From assembly GCA_030153485.1 (NCBI GenBank), contig JAGUQX010000008.1:124001-188000 (forward strand): 64,000 nucleotides of DNA, given 5' to 3'. Below are positions 8,769 through 18,413 of this stretch, piece by piece (position 1 is the first letter of the stretch; every line of letters begins with the position of its first letter). This stretch comes from Oscillospiraceae bacterium (GTDB lineage: Bacteria > Bacillota > Clostridia > Oscillospirales > Ruminococcaceae). The position numbers and the translations under genes are program-made. The notes under the pieces were generated by a model, which did no database searches, was not told where the DNA came from, and saw nothing but the letters and a program-made list of their open reading frames with translations.

Positions 8769-10439
8769 ATGCTGAAGTCTTTATATATAGAAAATATGGC
8801 TATAATAGAAAAAATGTCTATAGACTATAACTATGGGTTTAACATATTTACAGGGGAAACAGGTGCAGGAAAATCTATTATAATAGGTTCTATTAATTTT
8901 ATATTGGGTAATAAGCTCTCAAAAGATATAATAAGATATGGTTTTGAAAGAGCAGTTGTAATATGCATTTTTGATAATGTGTCTAATAAAGTATATGACA
9001 TACTAGATAGATATGGGTTAAATTTAAATGATAGTGAAATTATAATACAAAGAGAGATAAATAAAGATGGCAAAAGTCATGCTAAAATATGTGGAAAACC
9101 CATAACACTCTCTATGCTTAAAGATATTGGTAGATATTTAATAAATATACATGGACAACATGATACGTATAAACTTTTTTCTAAAGATACCCAGCTTAAA
9201 TTATTAGATGAATTTTCTGATACTAATCAACTATTAGAAGATCTGAATGTTCAGTATAAAAAATATTCTGAACTTTCATATAAGTTAAAATCAACTATGA
9301 TAGATGAAGGAGAAATTGAAAAAAAATTAGATATTTTGAATTATCAATTAAATGAAATTGAATCTTCTAATTTTATTATAGGCGAGTATGAAAATTTGTT
9401 AGAACAAAAAGAAACCATGAAACATTCTATAGAAATTGGACATAGAACATCAATGATAAAATTATTTTTTGATGGAGATGATAACACTATAGGTATTTTA
9501 GAACAATTAGAGAAAAATATATTAAATTTAGAATATATAGCTAGATATAATAGTAAACTTTCTGATAATAAAGAAAAATTAGAAAATATATTATTTGATC
9601 TAAAAGATATATTTTCTGATGTTTTAGATTTTACAGATATTGCTGATTATGAATTCAATGATATTAATGAAATAGAAAATAGGCTTTCTGATTTAAGTAG
9701 AATAAAAAAAAAATATGGACCAGATGATATTGATATAGAAAAATATATTTTAAATATAAAAAAAGAAATAGAAGAATTAAATACAAATGATTCTGTTGTT
9801 AGAGAGATAAATGAAAAGATGGAAAATATATATGACATAATGTTGTCTGTCTGTGATAAAATTCATGAAAAAAGATATAAAAAAAGTAAAATTCTTGAAA
9901 AAATGATACTAAATGAATTAGAATATTTAGATATGAAAAATATAGATTTTAAGATTAAATTTAATAAAAAAAGCATATCTAAATTTGGATATGATGATAT
10001 TGAAATATTAATTGCTACTAATAAAGGTGAAGAATTGAAACCTATAACAAATATTGCATCTGGTGGAGAAATGTCTAGAATTATGCTTGCAATAAAAAGT
10101 GTTTTATCAGAAAATGAAGATAATCCATGTCTTATTTTTGATGAGGTTGATACTGGAGTTAGTGGAGAATCTGCGGAAAAAATAGGTTTAAAGTTAAGAT
10201 CTATATCTTTGAAAAACCAAGTTATATGTGTAACTCATCTTGCGCAAGTGGCTGCTTTAGGCACTAGTCATTTTAAAATAAAAAAATATGTAAAAAAAGA
10301 TCAAACATTTACAGAGGTTTCTTTATTAGAAAAAGAGGAACGAGTTTTGGAAATAGCAAGAATTATAGGCGGATCGGATACTACAAATTTAACTTTAAAG
10401 ATGGCAGAAGAGATGCTAAATTCTAATATAAATTTATAA
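8769..10439 (+). CDS. recN: DNA repair protein RecN
   Basis: SMC-like ATPase acting at DNA double-strand breaks. The 556-residue protein has an N-terminal Walker A ('GETGAGKSIIIGSI', about residues 31-44), 'INIHGQHD', a long coiled-coil middle (about residues 150-380) rich in Lys, Glu and Ile, and a C-terminal ABC half with 'IASGGEMSRIMLAIK' and Walker B 'CLIFDEVDTGVSG', then 'QVICVTHLAQVAA'. It follows argR as in Bacillus and Clostridia. Confidence 0.96.
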   Translation: MLKSLYIENMAIIEKMSIDYNYGFNIFTGETGAGKSIIIGSINFILGNKLSKDIIRYGFERAVVICIFDNVSNKVYDILDRYGLNLNDSEIIIQREINKDGKSHAKICGKPITLSMLKDIGRYLINIHGQHDTYKLFSKDTQLKLLDEFSDTNQLLEDLNVQYKKYSELSYKLKSTMIDEGEIEKKLDILNYQLNEIESSNFIIGEYENLLEQKETMKHSIEIGHRTSMIKLFFDGDDNTIGILEQLEKNILNLEYIARYNSKLSDNKEKLENILFDLKDIFSDVLDFTDIADYEFNDINEIENRLSDLSRIKKKYGPDDIDIEKYILNIKKEIEELNTNDSVVREINEKMENIYDIMLSVCDKIHEKRYKKSKILEKMILNELEYLDMKNIDFKIKFNKKSISKFGYDDIEILIATNKGEELKPITNIASGGEMSRIMLAIKSVLSENEDNPCLIFDEVDTGVSGESAEKIGLKLRSISLKNQVICVTHLAQVAALGTSHFKIKKYVKKDQTFTEVSLLEKEERVLEIARIIGGSDTTNLTLKMAEEMLNSNINL

Positions 10440-10465
10440 AAATTAAAAAACAGGAGTGTGTATTT

Positions 10466-11692
10466 ATGAAATTATTTGATGAGTTAACTAGAAGAGGTCT
10501 AATTGCACAGATGACACATCCAGAAGATATAAAAGATTTATTGAATAATAAACGAATAAAATTTTATATAGGTTTTGATGCAACAGCAGATAGTCTTCAT
10601 ATTGGACATTTTTTACAATTTATAGTTATAAAACATATGCAAAGAGCAGGACATACACCCATCGCTATATTAGGTACAGGGACAACAATGATAGGTGATC
10701 CTAGTGGAAAAACTGATATGAGAAAAATGCTTACAACAGAAGAAATTAATTATAATGCTGATGCATTTCAACAACAAATTAGGAATATACTTAAACTAAA
10801 TCAAGATGAATTGGAAATTAAAAGAAATTCTGATTGGCTTTTAGAAAAAAATTATATAGAGTTTATGAGAGAGATAGGAAGTTGTTTTTCTGTAAATAAA
10901 ATGCTTACTGCAGAATGTTTTAAATCTAGATTAGAAAAAGGACTAAGTTTTATAGAATTTAATTATATGTTATTACAATCTTATGATTTTTATCATCTTT
11001 TTAAGTTTGATGATTGTGTCATGCAGTTAGGTGGGGATGACCAATGGTCTAATATACTTTCTGGGATAGATCTTATAAGAAGAAAGATGGCAAAACAGGC
11101 ATATGGTGTCACTTTTACTCTACTTACAACTAAAGATGGAAAAAAGATGGGGAAAACAGAAAAAGGCTCTATATGGTTAGACCCTTTAAAAACATCTCCT
11201 TATGATTTTTTTCAATATTGGAGAAATGTTTCTGATGATGATGTTATAAATTGTATGAAACTTTTGACATTTATAGATATAGAAAAAATAGAAGAATACG
11301 AGAAATTCACAGGATCTAAATTAAATAATATAAAACAAGAACTTGCTTTTAATATTACAGAGATGGTCCATGGTAAAGAAAAAGCAGAAGAATGTATACA
11401 GGCTTCAAATGCTTTATTTGGCAAAGGGAATAATTTTGACAATATTCCGAATATTAAATTGCAAAAAAAATATTTTGAGGATGATAAAATTAATATATTA
11501 TCTATTTTAACTATATCAAATTTATGTAATTCTAAATCAGATGCTAGAAGGGTTGTTTTACAAGGAGGAATATCGATAGATGGTACTGTTATAGATGATA
11601 TAGGCTACTTTATACACCAAGAAAATATTTTGAAAAATGAAATAATTATTAAAAAAGGTAAAAAAAATTATATTAAACTATCTATAGAATAA
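10466..11692 (+). CDS. tyrS: Tyrosyl-tRNA synthetase
   Basis: Class I synthetase charging tRNA-Tyr; 408 residues. The nucleotide-binding motifs are HIGH ('SLHIGHFLQ') and a KMSKS-like 'KKMGKTEKG'. 'GFDATADSLHIGH' and 'QLGGDDQWSNIL' form the tyrosine and ATP pocket, and there is an S4 RNA-binding domain at the C-terminus ('DARRVVLQGGISIDG'). Only 26 bases separate it from recN, so there is no room for a T-box leader. Confidence 0.96.
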   Translation: MKLFDELTRRGLIAQMTHPEDIKDLLNNKRIKFYIGFDATADSLHIGHFLQFIVIKHMQRAGHTPIAILGTGTTMIGDPSGKTDMRKMLTTEEINYNADAFQQQIRNILKLNQDELEIKRNSDWLLEKNYIEFMREIGSCFSVNKMLTAECFKSRLEKGLSFIEFNYMLLQSYDFYHLFKFDDCVMQLGGDDQWSNILSGIDLIRRKMAKQAYGVTFTLLTTKDGKKMGKTEKGSIWLDPLKTSPYDFFQYWRNVSDDDVINCMKLLTFIDIEKIEEYEKFTGSKLNNIKQELAFNITEMVHGKEKAEECIQASNALFGKGNNFDNIPNIKLQKKYFEDDKINILSILTISNLCNSKSDARRVVLQGGISIDGTVIDDIGYFIHQENILKNEIIIKKGKKNYIKLSIE

Positions 11693-11755
11693 TTATTTTT
11701 TTATTTATTTCAGTTTATATTATGAAATTTTTATTATTTATACTTGCAAAAAGTA

Positions 11756-11784
11756 TTGAGATTAATAACTATATCTGTTATAAT
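11756..11784 (+). promoter_or_regulatory. Sigma-A-type promoter of the peptide transporter operon
   Basis: TTGAGA (11756-11761), 17-bp spacer, TATAAT (11779-11784): eleven of twelve consensus bases. It lies 55 bp before the substrate-binding protein start and should drive the whole operon. Confidence 0.8.
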
Positions 11785-11838
11785 TATTTAATAATTTCAT
11801 ATATTTATTTTATTTATTATAAAGGAGGAGATTTTTTC

Positions 11839-13875
11839 ATGTTTAATAAAAAAAAGATAGCGGCATGGATTATAAGTATAATAGTTGGAACCTCTATTGT
11901 GCTTTCTTCATGTAACAGTGGAACCTCTGGTTCTGGCGGAAACAAAACATTAGTTATTGGAACAGCTGCTTTTAACGGTGTTTTCAATCCTTTTTTAGCA
12001 TCCACAGCTTATGATAATTATGTTGTTAATTTAACAAATGCTATGTTGATAGGTAATACGCCAAGTGGAGAACCTGTAGATGGTATAGCTACATATGTTC
12101 CTCCTAAGGAGATAAAAGGTGATGATGGAAAAACCACTAAAACTATATATACTTTTGCTCTTAAAAATGATGTAAAATTTAGCGATGGAACTGCTGTAAC
12201 AGCGGATGACATTATTTTTACATATAAAGTTTTATTAGATCCAACATATACAGGACCATCAAGTCTTAGATCAACACCTATTGTAGGACTTAATGAGTAT
12301 TTCTATGATGATAAAGATTATAAAGCTTCTATAGATAAAATATTAGTATCATCTAAAAATATATCTGATGAAGATACTACAAAATATTTAGCTAAAATGT
12401 CTGATGATTCTTTTATAAAAGAAGGTGCAGAAAAAATGTCTATAAGACTTTCTTTTGAAAATAAAGATAATCTTTCAGGGGATAGTTTAAAAAAAGCATT
12501 AATAGAAGCAAATATTAATGATCTTAAATCGAACAATAAAGAAACAATGACAAAAATATTTCAAAGTATGAAATATAAAGATCTAGAAAAAGAATATATT
12601 AGTAGCAACTTATCTTCATCAACAGTAAATGTTTCTGAAATAGAAGGAATTAAAAAGATTGATGAAAGAACAGTAGAAATCACAATTGAAGGTGTTGACC
12701 CTAAAGCTATTTGGAATTTAGGAGACATAGAAGTTGCTTCTCAAAATTATTATGGAGTTGGAAAAAGTGGTGGAAAATTTTCAGGAGATAAATATTCTAA
12801 AGGTAAAATGGATATTATTTCGGAAAAAAATGATTCACCAATGGGTGCTGGTCCTTATAAATTTGTAGAATATAAAAATAACGTTGTTTCTTTCGTTGCA
12901 AACTCACATTACTATGGTGGTCTTCCACATATAGAAAAATTAAAGTTGCAAGTTGTAGATGATAAAAATAAAATTCCATCTATAGCGGCTGGAAATATAG
13001 ATGTTTCCGATCCTTCTGGAAATCCAGCTTCTTTAAAACAAGCACAAGACGCTGGACTAGAAACAATAACTATAGATAACTTAGGATATGGTTATATTGG
13101 TATGAATGCGGAAAGAATTCCTGATAAAAATGTTAGAAAAGGTCTAATGCATCTTATGAATAGAGCGCCAGCTGTTCAAAGTTTTTATGGAGATTTAGCC
13201 TCTGTAATAGAATATCCTATGTCTAGAATTTCATGGGCTTATCCAGAAAATGCAAAACCAGTATATGATTTTTCTAGCATTAAAGCAATGGAATATTTTA
13301 CAAAAGCTGGATATAAAAAAGTTGAGCAAAATGGAAAAACTATTCTTCAAAAAGATGGAGTTCAATTAAAAATTGAAGTTGGTATAGGTGGATCTGGAAC
13401 TATGGATCATCCGGCAGGACCTATAATAACACAATTAAAAAATGAGCTTGAGTCATTAGGTGGAAAGATTGATATACAAGATGTTGATGCAAATATTTTA
13501 TTTGATAGACTTTCTGCTGGTCAATGGGATATGTGGGTTGCTGCTTGGCAATCTGTAATAGATCCAGATATGTTCCAACTTTATCATAGTAAAGGAACAA
13601 CAAACCATTATAAAATTCAAAATGATAAATTAGATGATTTAATAACTAAAGCTAGAGAAACAAATGATATTAGTATAAGAAAGACCTATTATATAGATGC
13701 TCTTAATATTATTATGGATGAAGCTGTAGAGATGCCTGTATACCAAAGAAAAAATATGTATGTATTTAATCAAAAAATATTAGATAAAGATTCTATACCT
13801 TCTGATCATTCTCCTTTTAGATTTCCATTTACAAGAGGATTTTATGATATTGAAAAATTAAAATTAGTTAAATAG
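11839..13875 (+). CDS. Peptide ABC transporter substrate-binding lipoprotein
   Basis: Extracellular solute-binding protein family 5 (Opp/Dpp type), 678 residues. It has a signal peptide with lipobox 'VLSSC', Cys25 being the lipidation site, then a Gly/Ser linker. 'FSDGTAVTADDIIFTYK' and 'MGAGPYKFVEY' are family signatures. It is longer than usual (about 540-600): roughly residues 150-264, rich in Lys, Asp and Ser, interrupt the conserved domain between 'DPTYTGPSS' and 'IKKIDERTVEI'. I chose ATG 11839, after a strong AAAGGAGGAG; the upstream frame is shorter on coding evidence. Peptides are the likely ligand; nickel or other ligands cannot be excluded. Confidence 0.9.
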   Translation: MFNKKKIAAWIISIIVGTSIVLSSCNSGTSGSGGNKTLVIGTAAFNGVFNPFLASTAYDNYVVNLTNAMLIGNTPSGEPVDGIATYVPPKEIKGDDGKTTKTIYTFALKNDVKFSDGTAVTADDIIFTYKVLLDPTYTGPSSLRSTPIVGLNEYFYDDKDYKASIDKILVSSKNISDEDTTKYLAKMSDDSFIKEGAEKMSIRLSFENKDNLSGDSLKKALIEANINDLKSNNKETMTKIFQSMKYKDLEKEYISSNLSSSTVNVSEIEGIKKIDERTVEITIEGVDPKAIWNLGDIEVASQNYYGVGKSGGKFSGDKYSKGKMDIISEKNDSPMGAGPYKFVEYKNNVVSFVANSHYYGGLPHIEKLKLQVVDDKNKIPSIAAGNIDVSDPSGNPASLKQAQDAGLETITIDNLGYGYIGMNAERIPDKNVRKGLMHLMNRAPAVQSFYGDLASVIEYPMSRISWAYPENAKPVYDFSSIKAMEYFTKAGYKKVEQNGKTILQKDGVQLKIEVGIGGSGTMDHPAGPIITQLKNELESLGGKIDIQDVDANILFDRLSAGQWDMWVAAWQSVIDPDMFQLYHSKGTTNHYKIQNDKLDDLITKARETNDISIRKTYYIDALNIIMDEAVEMPVYQRKNMYVFNQKILDKDSIPSDHSPFRFPFTRGFYDIEKLKLVK

Positions 13876-13891
13876 TATATAATAATAATAA

Positions 13892-13922
13892 TAATGTCAA
13901 ATCTATAACTGATTTGACATTA
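13892..13922 (+). other. Perfect 12-bp hairpin between binding-protein and permease genes
   Basis: TAATGTCAAATC (13892-13903) pairs exactly with GATTTGACATTA (13911-13922) around a 7-base loop. No T tract follows, so full termination is unlikely. By analogy with other binding-protein operons, it probably stabilises the 3' end of the upstream message so that binding protein exceeds permease. Confidence 0.65.
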
Positions 13923-13974
13923 CTATTTATAAAAAAGAAATAATATTGCTATTTTTAGCATTTAGGGGGACAAA

Positions 13975-14943
13975 GTGAGACAATATATAATAAAAAGGCT
14001 TTTTATAAGTGTTTTTGTTCTTTTTGGAGTTTCAATTATACTATATGGTTTAATTAGGCTTATGCCTGGGGATTATATATCAAATACTGTTGCTGGTAAT
14101 CCTTCTATAACAGAAGAAATGGTAGTTGGATTAAAAAAGCTATATGGTCTTGATGTTGGCATTGTAGAAGGTTATTTTCAGTGGTTGGGAAAAGCTTTGA
14201 CTGGAGATTTAGGAGAATCTTTTTTATATAAAGCTCCTGTTACACAAGTTATAGCTTCAAAGATGTGGACATCATTTTCACTTTCTTTTATGGCTTTTAT
14301 AATCCAATTATTAATCGCTATACCTATGGGAATAATATCAGCAACTAGACAATATTCTAAAACAGATTATGCTGTCACTATATTTTCTTTAATAGGAATT
14401 TCCCTTCCATCATTCTTTTTTGCAGCTATACTACAAAAAACTTTTGCGGTTGATCTTCAATTATTTCCAATATCAGGAATGGTTACAGCTAGGGAAGACT
14501 ATGAGGGATTTAGACTTATGATGGATATGGCTTGGCATTTTGTATTGCCAGTTGTAGTTCTTGCTTTCACTAGTATAGGAAGTTGGATGAGATATACACG
14601 AACTAATATGTTAGAGGTATTAAGTTCTGATTACATAAGAACAGCTAGGGCAAAAGGACTAAGTGAAGGTAAAGTTATTTATAAACATGCTTTTAGAAAT
14701 ACTCTTATACCAGTTGTTACTATGATTGGTGGTTCTATTCCATCTTTATTTTCGGGAGCTATTATAACTGAAGGTATTTTTGCAATAGACGGGCTGGGGT
14801 ATACGGCTTTCCATGCTTTAAAGGCTGGTGATATACCTTTTATAATGGGATTCAACTTATTTTTAGCGTTTTTAACTCTAATGGGAACACTTATATCAGA
14901 TATACTTTACGCAGTTGTTGATCCTAGAGTACGATTAAGTTAG
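13975..14943 (+). CDS. oppB: Peptide ABC transporter permease (OppB/DppB type)
   Basis: Membrane subunit of the peptide importer, 322 residues with about six membrane segments. It has the N-terminal 'RLFISVFVLFGVSIILYGLIRLMPGD' pattern (quoted in part by family) and the cytoplasmic EAA loop 'IRTARAKGLSEGKVIYKHAF' that contacts the ATPases. The start is GTG, with AGGGGGACAAA upstream. It forms a heterodimer with the next gene's product. Confidence 0.93.
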   Translation: MRQYIIKRLFISVFVLFGVSIILYGLIRLMPGDYISNTVAGNPSITEEMVVGLKKLYGLDVGIVEGYFQWLGKALTGDLGESFLYKAPVTQVIASKMWTSFSLSFMAFIIQLLIAIPMGIISATRQYSKTDYAVTIFSLIGISLPSFFFAAILQKTFAVDLQLFPISGMVTAREDYEGFRLMMDMAWHFVLPVVVLAFTSIGSWMRYTRTNMLEVLSSDYIRTARAKGLSEGKVIYKHAFRNTLIPVVTMIGGSIPSLFSGAIITEGIFAIDGLGYTAFHALKAGDIPFIMGFNLFLAFLTLMGTLISDILYAVVDPRVRLS

Positions 14944-14959
14944 AAGGGGGTTATATTTT

Positions 14960-16003
14960 ATGAATAATAATGTTACAGGATTAGATATAGATAGCTCTAA
15001 TATTAATGAATCGGTAGATTCTGTAATAAGTCCAGATGAAAAAGATATTAAACAGGATAATAAAAAAGTAATAACTCCTGGACAACTTGTTATAAAAAGA
15101 TTTTTAAGAAATAAATTGGCTATAGTTGGAATATTTATAATATTATTTATGTTTATATTTTCATTTGCAGGACCTTTATTTAGCAGTTATGGTGAGTATG
15201 ATATATTTTTTCTTGATAAAAATGGAGTAGAATTTGTTAATAAAGAAGAGATTGATTTTACACAAGAGGGAATAGCTCTTAATTTACGTGCAAATCCTTC
15301 TTTAAACCATCTTTTAGGAACTGATAAAGATGGTAGAGATGTTTTTACTAGGCTTATGTATGGTGGAAGAATTTCTTTAATAATAGGGTTTATTGCTATA
15401 TTTATACAACTTTTAATAGGAGTTTCTCTTGGAGGGGCTGCAGGATATTATGGAAAATTTATAGATAATTTAATAATGAGAATTGTTGATATTTTCAACT
15501 CGATACCTAGCATTCCTATTATGCTTATTATTAGTTCTGCTATGCTAGTTTTAGAGATAGATCAAAAGAATAAAATTTATATACTTATGTTAGTTATAGC
15601 ATTTCTTGGATGGGCGGGCATAGCGCGTCTTGTTAGAGGACAGATACTAGGGCTAAGAGAACAAGAATTTATGATTGCTACTGAAGCTACAGGTATAAAA
15701 ACTTATAAAAAAATATTTAAACATCTAATACCTAATGTTATGCCACAACTTATAGTTTTTGCAACTTTAGGGCTAGGTAGTGTAATACTTTTAGAATCTG
15801 CACTTAGTTTTCTAGGAATTGGAGTTCCTTTTCCATATGCTTCATGGGGAAATATGGTAAATGCTGTTAATGACCCTATAATAATGAATCAGCATTTAAA
15901 TATATGGCTTCCTCCTGGATTATGTATACTTGTTACAGTAATGGGTTTTAATTTTATTGGAGATGGGTTAAGAGATGCCTTTGATCCTAAGATGAAAAGG
16001 TAG
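14960..16003 (+). CDS. oppC: Peptide ABC transporter permease (OppC/DppC type)
   Basis: Second membrane subunit, 347 residues. It has a hydrophilic, Asp/Asn-rich N-terminal tail of about 45 residues, then 'RFLRNKLAIVGIFIILFM', the 'LGTDKDGRDVFTRLMYGGR' segment typical of OppC/DppC, and the EAA loop 'ATEATGIKTYKKIFKHLIP'. SD AAGGGGG precedes the ATG by eight bases or so. Confidence 0.93.
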   Translation: MNNNVTGLDIDSSNINESVDSVISPDEKDIKQDNKKVITPGQLVIKRFLRNKLAIVGIFIILFMFIFSFAGPLFSSYGEYDIFFLDKNGVEFVNKEEIDFTQEGIALNLRANPSLNHLLGTDKDGRDVFTRLMYGGRISLIIGFIAIFIQLLIGVSLGGAAGYYGKFIDNLIMRIVDIFNSIPSIPIMLIISSAMLVLEIDQKNKIYILMLVIAFLGWAGIARLVRGQILGLREQEFMIATEATGIKTYKKIFKHLIPNVMPQLIVFATLGLGSVILLESALSFLGIGVPFPYASWGNMVNAVNDPIIMNQHLNIWLPPGLCILVTVMGFNFIGDGLRDAFDPKMKR

Positions 16004-16012
16004 GTGGTTGAT

Positions 16013-17146
16013 ATGTCTAAAGAGTCTAGAGAAAAATTGAAACAGATATCAAAAGCAAATAAAAAAGCTGTTAATCACTATGAAAAGATTAAAAAACGTA
16101 AAGATATTGATCCTTCGGAATATATTGTAGATATGAAAGATAAAAATAATGTTATAGAATTTAATAATTTGAAGACATATTTTTATACAGATGTTGGGAT
16201 TGTAAAAGCTGTCAACGGGGTATCATTTGATATACCAAAAGGCAAAACAGTTGCTCTTGTTGGAGAATCTGGATGTGGAAAATCTGTAACTAATCTAACT
16301 CTTATGAGATTAGTGCAGGGTCCATCTGGACAGATTGTTGGAGGAGAGATACGATATAGAACTGAAAGTGGAGAAGTGGTAGATTTAACTAAGATTCCTA
16401 TGTCTTATATGGAAAAAATTAGAGGAAATGAAATATCTATGATATTTCAAGAGCCAATGACTAGTTTGAATCCTGTTTTTACAATAGGGGATCAAATATC
16501 AGAAACTATAGAATTACATAATAAAGATATGTCTAAAAAGCAAATTAAAGAGAGAACAATAGAACTTTTAACGATAGTTGGCATTTCTAGGGCTGATGAG
16601 ATATATAAATCTTATCCTCATCAACTTTCGGGCGGAATGAGACAAAGAGTTATGATAGCTATGTCTTTATCATGCAATCCTAAATTAATAATTGCGGATG
16701 AACCTACAACTGCTTTAGATGTAACTATTCAGGCACAGATATTAGACTTAATGAGAGATTTGAAAAATCAGATTAACGCTAGTATACTTTTGATAACTCA
16801 TGATCTTGGAGTTGTTGCTGAAATGGCTGATTATGTAGTTGTTATGTATGCTGGAAAAATAGTTGAACAGGGAACAGCTATGGATATATATAGTAGTCCA
16901 AAACACCCATATACTATCGGATTATTAAAAAGCAAACCCGTTGTAAATAAGTATACGGAAAGATTATATTCAATATCAGGTCAAGTTCCAAACCCAATTG
17001 ATATGCCAAATTATTGCTATTTTAAAAGTAGATGTGAAAAATCTTTTGATAAATGTAATGGAGATTATCCTTCTCTTAACGATCTAGGTGATGGTCATAA
17101 AGTTTCTTGTTGGCTCTATGATAAAGATATAAAGGAGGGGAGATAA
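16013..17146 (+). CDS. oppD: Peptide ABC transporter ATP-binding protein (OppD type)
   Basis: ATPase subunit, 377 residues. It has Walker A 'GESGCGKSV', Q-loop '[11 protein letters not shown]', signature 'LSGGMRQRV', Walker B '[12 protein letters not shown]' and switch 'ITHDLG'. The C-terminal Opp extension has four cysteines ('[14 protein letters not shown]' and a final Cys), as in family members that may hold an Fe-S cluster. An N-terminal Lys-rich extension of about 45 residues precedes the domain. I chose ATG 16013 with AGGTGG upstream over GTG 16004. Confidence 0.93.
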   Translation: MSKESREKLKQISKANKKAVNHYEKIKKRKDIDPSEYIVDMKDKNNVIEFNNLKTYFYTDVGIVKAVNGVSFDIPKGKTVALVGESGCGKSVTNLTLMRLVQGPSGQIVGGEIRYRTESGEVVDLTKIPMSYMEKIRGNEISMIFQEPMTSLNPVFTIGDQISETIELHNKDMSKKQIKERTIELLTIVGISRADEIYKSYPHQLSGGMRQRVMIAMSLSCNPKLIIADEPTTALDVTIQAQILDLMRDLKNQINASILLITHDLGVVAEMADYVVVMYAGKIVEQGTAMDIYSSPKHPYTIGLLKSKPVVNKYTERLYSISGQVPNPIDMPNYCYFKSRCEKSFDKCNGDYPSLNDLGDGHKVSCWLYDKDIKEGR

Positions 17147-18120
17147 TGTCATCGGAAATATTGCAAGTGAAAAATTTGGTTAAATATTTTCCTATAGGGA
17201 CAGGAATGTCTAAAAAAAATAAAAGTGTTGTAAAATCTGTAGACGGAGTTTCTTTTTCCATAAAGCGTGGAGAAATAATGGGTCTAGTGGGTGAATCTGG
17301 TTGTGGAAAAACTACTGTTGGAAGAACAATATTAAGGCTTCATGAGGCAACAGATGGAGAAGTTATTTTTGATGGAAAAGATATATTTAAATTAAATAGA
17401 TCTCAACTTAGAAAAACCAGACCAGATATGCAATTAATATTTCAGGATCCGTATAGTTCTTTAAGTCCAAGAATTCCTGTTGGAGATATAATTGGAGAAG
17501 CTGTTTTAGAGCATAAAATAGTTCCTAAATCAGAATATAAGGATTATATTCTAAAAATAATGAGAGATTGTGGATTACAAGATTATCATATTTCTAGATA
17601 TCCACATGAGTTTTCGGGAGGGCAAAGGCAGAGAATTTGTATAGCTAGAGCAATTGCTTTAAAGCCGAAACTTATAGTTGCGGATGAGCCCGTTTCTGCT
17701 CTTGATGTATCAATACAGGCTCAAATTATAAATCTTTTGAAAGACTTACAAAAAGAATACTCTTTAACCTATTTATTTATCTCTCATGATTTATCTGTTG
17801 TAGAGCATATCTCTGATAAAGTTGGAGTTATGTATCTTGGAAATATTGTAGAAATGGGATCTAAATATGATATTTTTAAGAATTGTATGCATCCATATAC
17901 AAAAGCATTATTGAGTTCTGTTCCTATTCCTGATCCATCTTATAAATGTGATCGAATATTATTAAAAGGAGATATTCCATCGGCATCTAATCCTCCTTTA
18001 GGTTGTAAATTTAATACTAGATGTCCAAGTGTAATGGATATTTGTAAAAAAGTTTCACCAGAATATAAAGATTATGGCAGTGGTCATATGGTTGCATGTC
18101 ATCTTTATACTAAGAGTTAA
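17146..18120 (+). CDS. oppF: Peptide ABC transporter ATP-binding protein (OppF type)
   Basis: Partner ATPase, 324 residues: Walker A 'GESGCGKTT', Q-loop '[11 protein letters not shown]', signature 'FSGGQRQRI', Walker B '[12 protein letters not shown]', switch 'ISHDLS', and the C-terminal Opp domain with '[14 protein letters not shown]'. Its ATG overlaps the oppD stop (TAATG), so the two ATPases are co-translated. Confidence 0.93.
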   Translation: MSSEILQVKNLVKYFPIGTGMSKKNKSVVKSVDGVSFSIKRGEIMGLVGESGCGKTTVGRTILRLHEATDGEVIFDGKDIFKLNRSQLRKTRPDMQLIFQDPYSSLSPRIPVGDIIGEAVLEHKIVPKSEYKDYILKIMRDCGLQDYHISRYPHEFSGGQRQRICIARAIALKPKLIVADEPVSALDVSIQAQIINLLKDLQKEYSLTYLFISHDLSVVEHISDKVGVMYLGNIVEMGSKYDIFKNCMHPYTKALLSSVPIPDPSYKCDRILLKGDIPSASNPPLGCKFNTRCPSVMDICKKVSPEYKDYGSGHMVACHLYTKS

Positions 18121-18122
18121 AT

Positions 18123-18380
18123 ATGAAAAAAAAACATAAAAATAGTTTTGAGGATAATGATATGACGATAGCAGAGATGAATATTGATGGTATGCCTTTT
18201 TATGATAAAAGTATCGTTAATAAAAGTAAAAATCATTATTCTGGATCATATACAAAATTATCTAAATTAGAGAGAAAACAAGTTATTAAGATATATTTAA
18301 AAATGATATTACCTGTAGGTGGAATTTTTATTTTAATATATTTTTTAATATTTTTTGGATTCTGGATTTTATTTAAGTAA
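18123..18380 (+). CDS. Small single-pass membrane protein of unknown function
   Basis: An 85-residue basic protein, two bases after the oppF stop. A hydrophilic N-terminal part is followed by 'LSKLERKQVIKIYLKMILPV' and one C-terminal membrane segment (about residues 60-84) that ends the protein. I do not recognise the family. The spacing and the terminator right after it make it the last gene of the peptide transporter operon. An SD is not obvious, so coupling to oppF is likely. Confidence 0.65.
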   Translation: MKKKHKNSFEDNDMTIAEMNIDGMPFYDKSIVNKSKNHYSGSYTKLSKLERKQVIKIYLKMILPVGGIFILIYFLIFFGFWILFK

Positions 18381-18413
18381 AAAGCACACAACAAATGTTG
18401 TGTGCTTTTTACT
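18376..18413. terminator. Bidirectional terminator, 18-bp perfect stem
   Basis: Arms 18376-18393 and 18396-18413 are exact reverse complements around AA; the core GCACACAACA/TGTTGTGTGC is flanked by A and T tracts. It serves the peptide transporter operon and the convergent mnmA; the arm ends touch both stop codons. Confidence 0.9.

Noticed and set aside
10440..10465. T-box leader for tyrS
   Set aside because: The gap from recN is only 26 bp, too short for any T-box; no specifier or antiterminator sequence.
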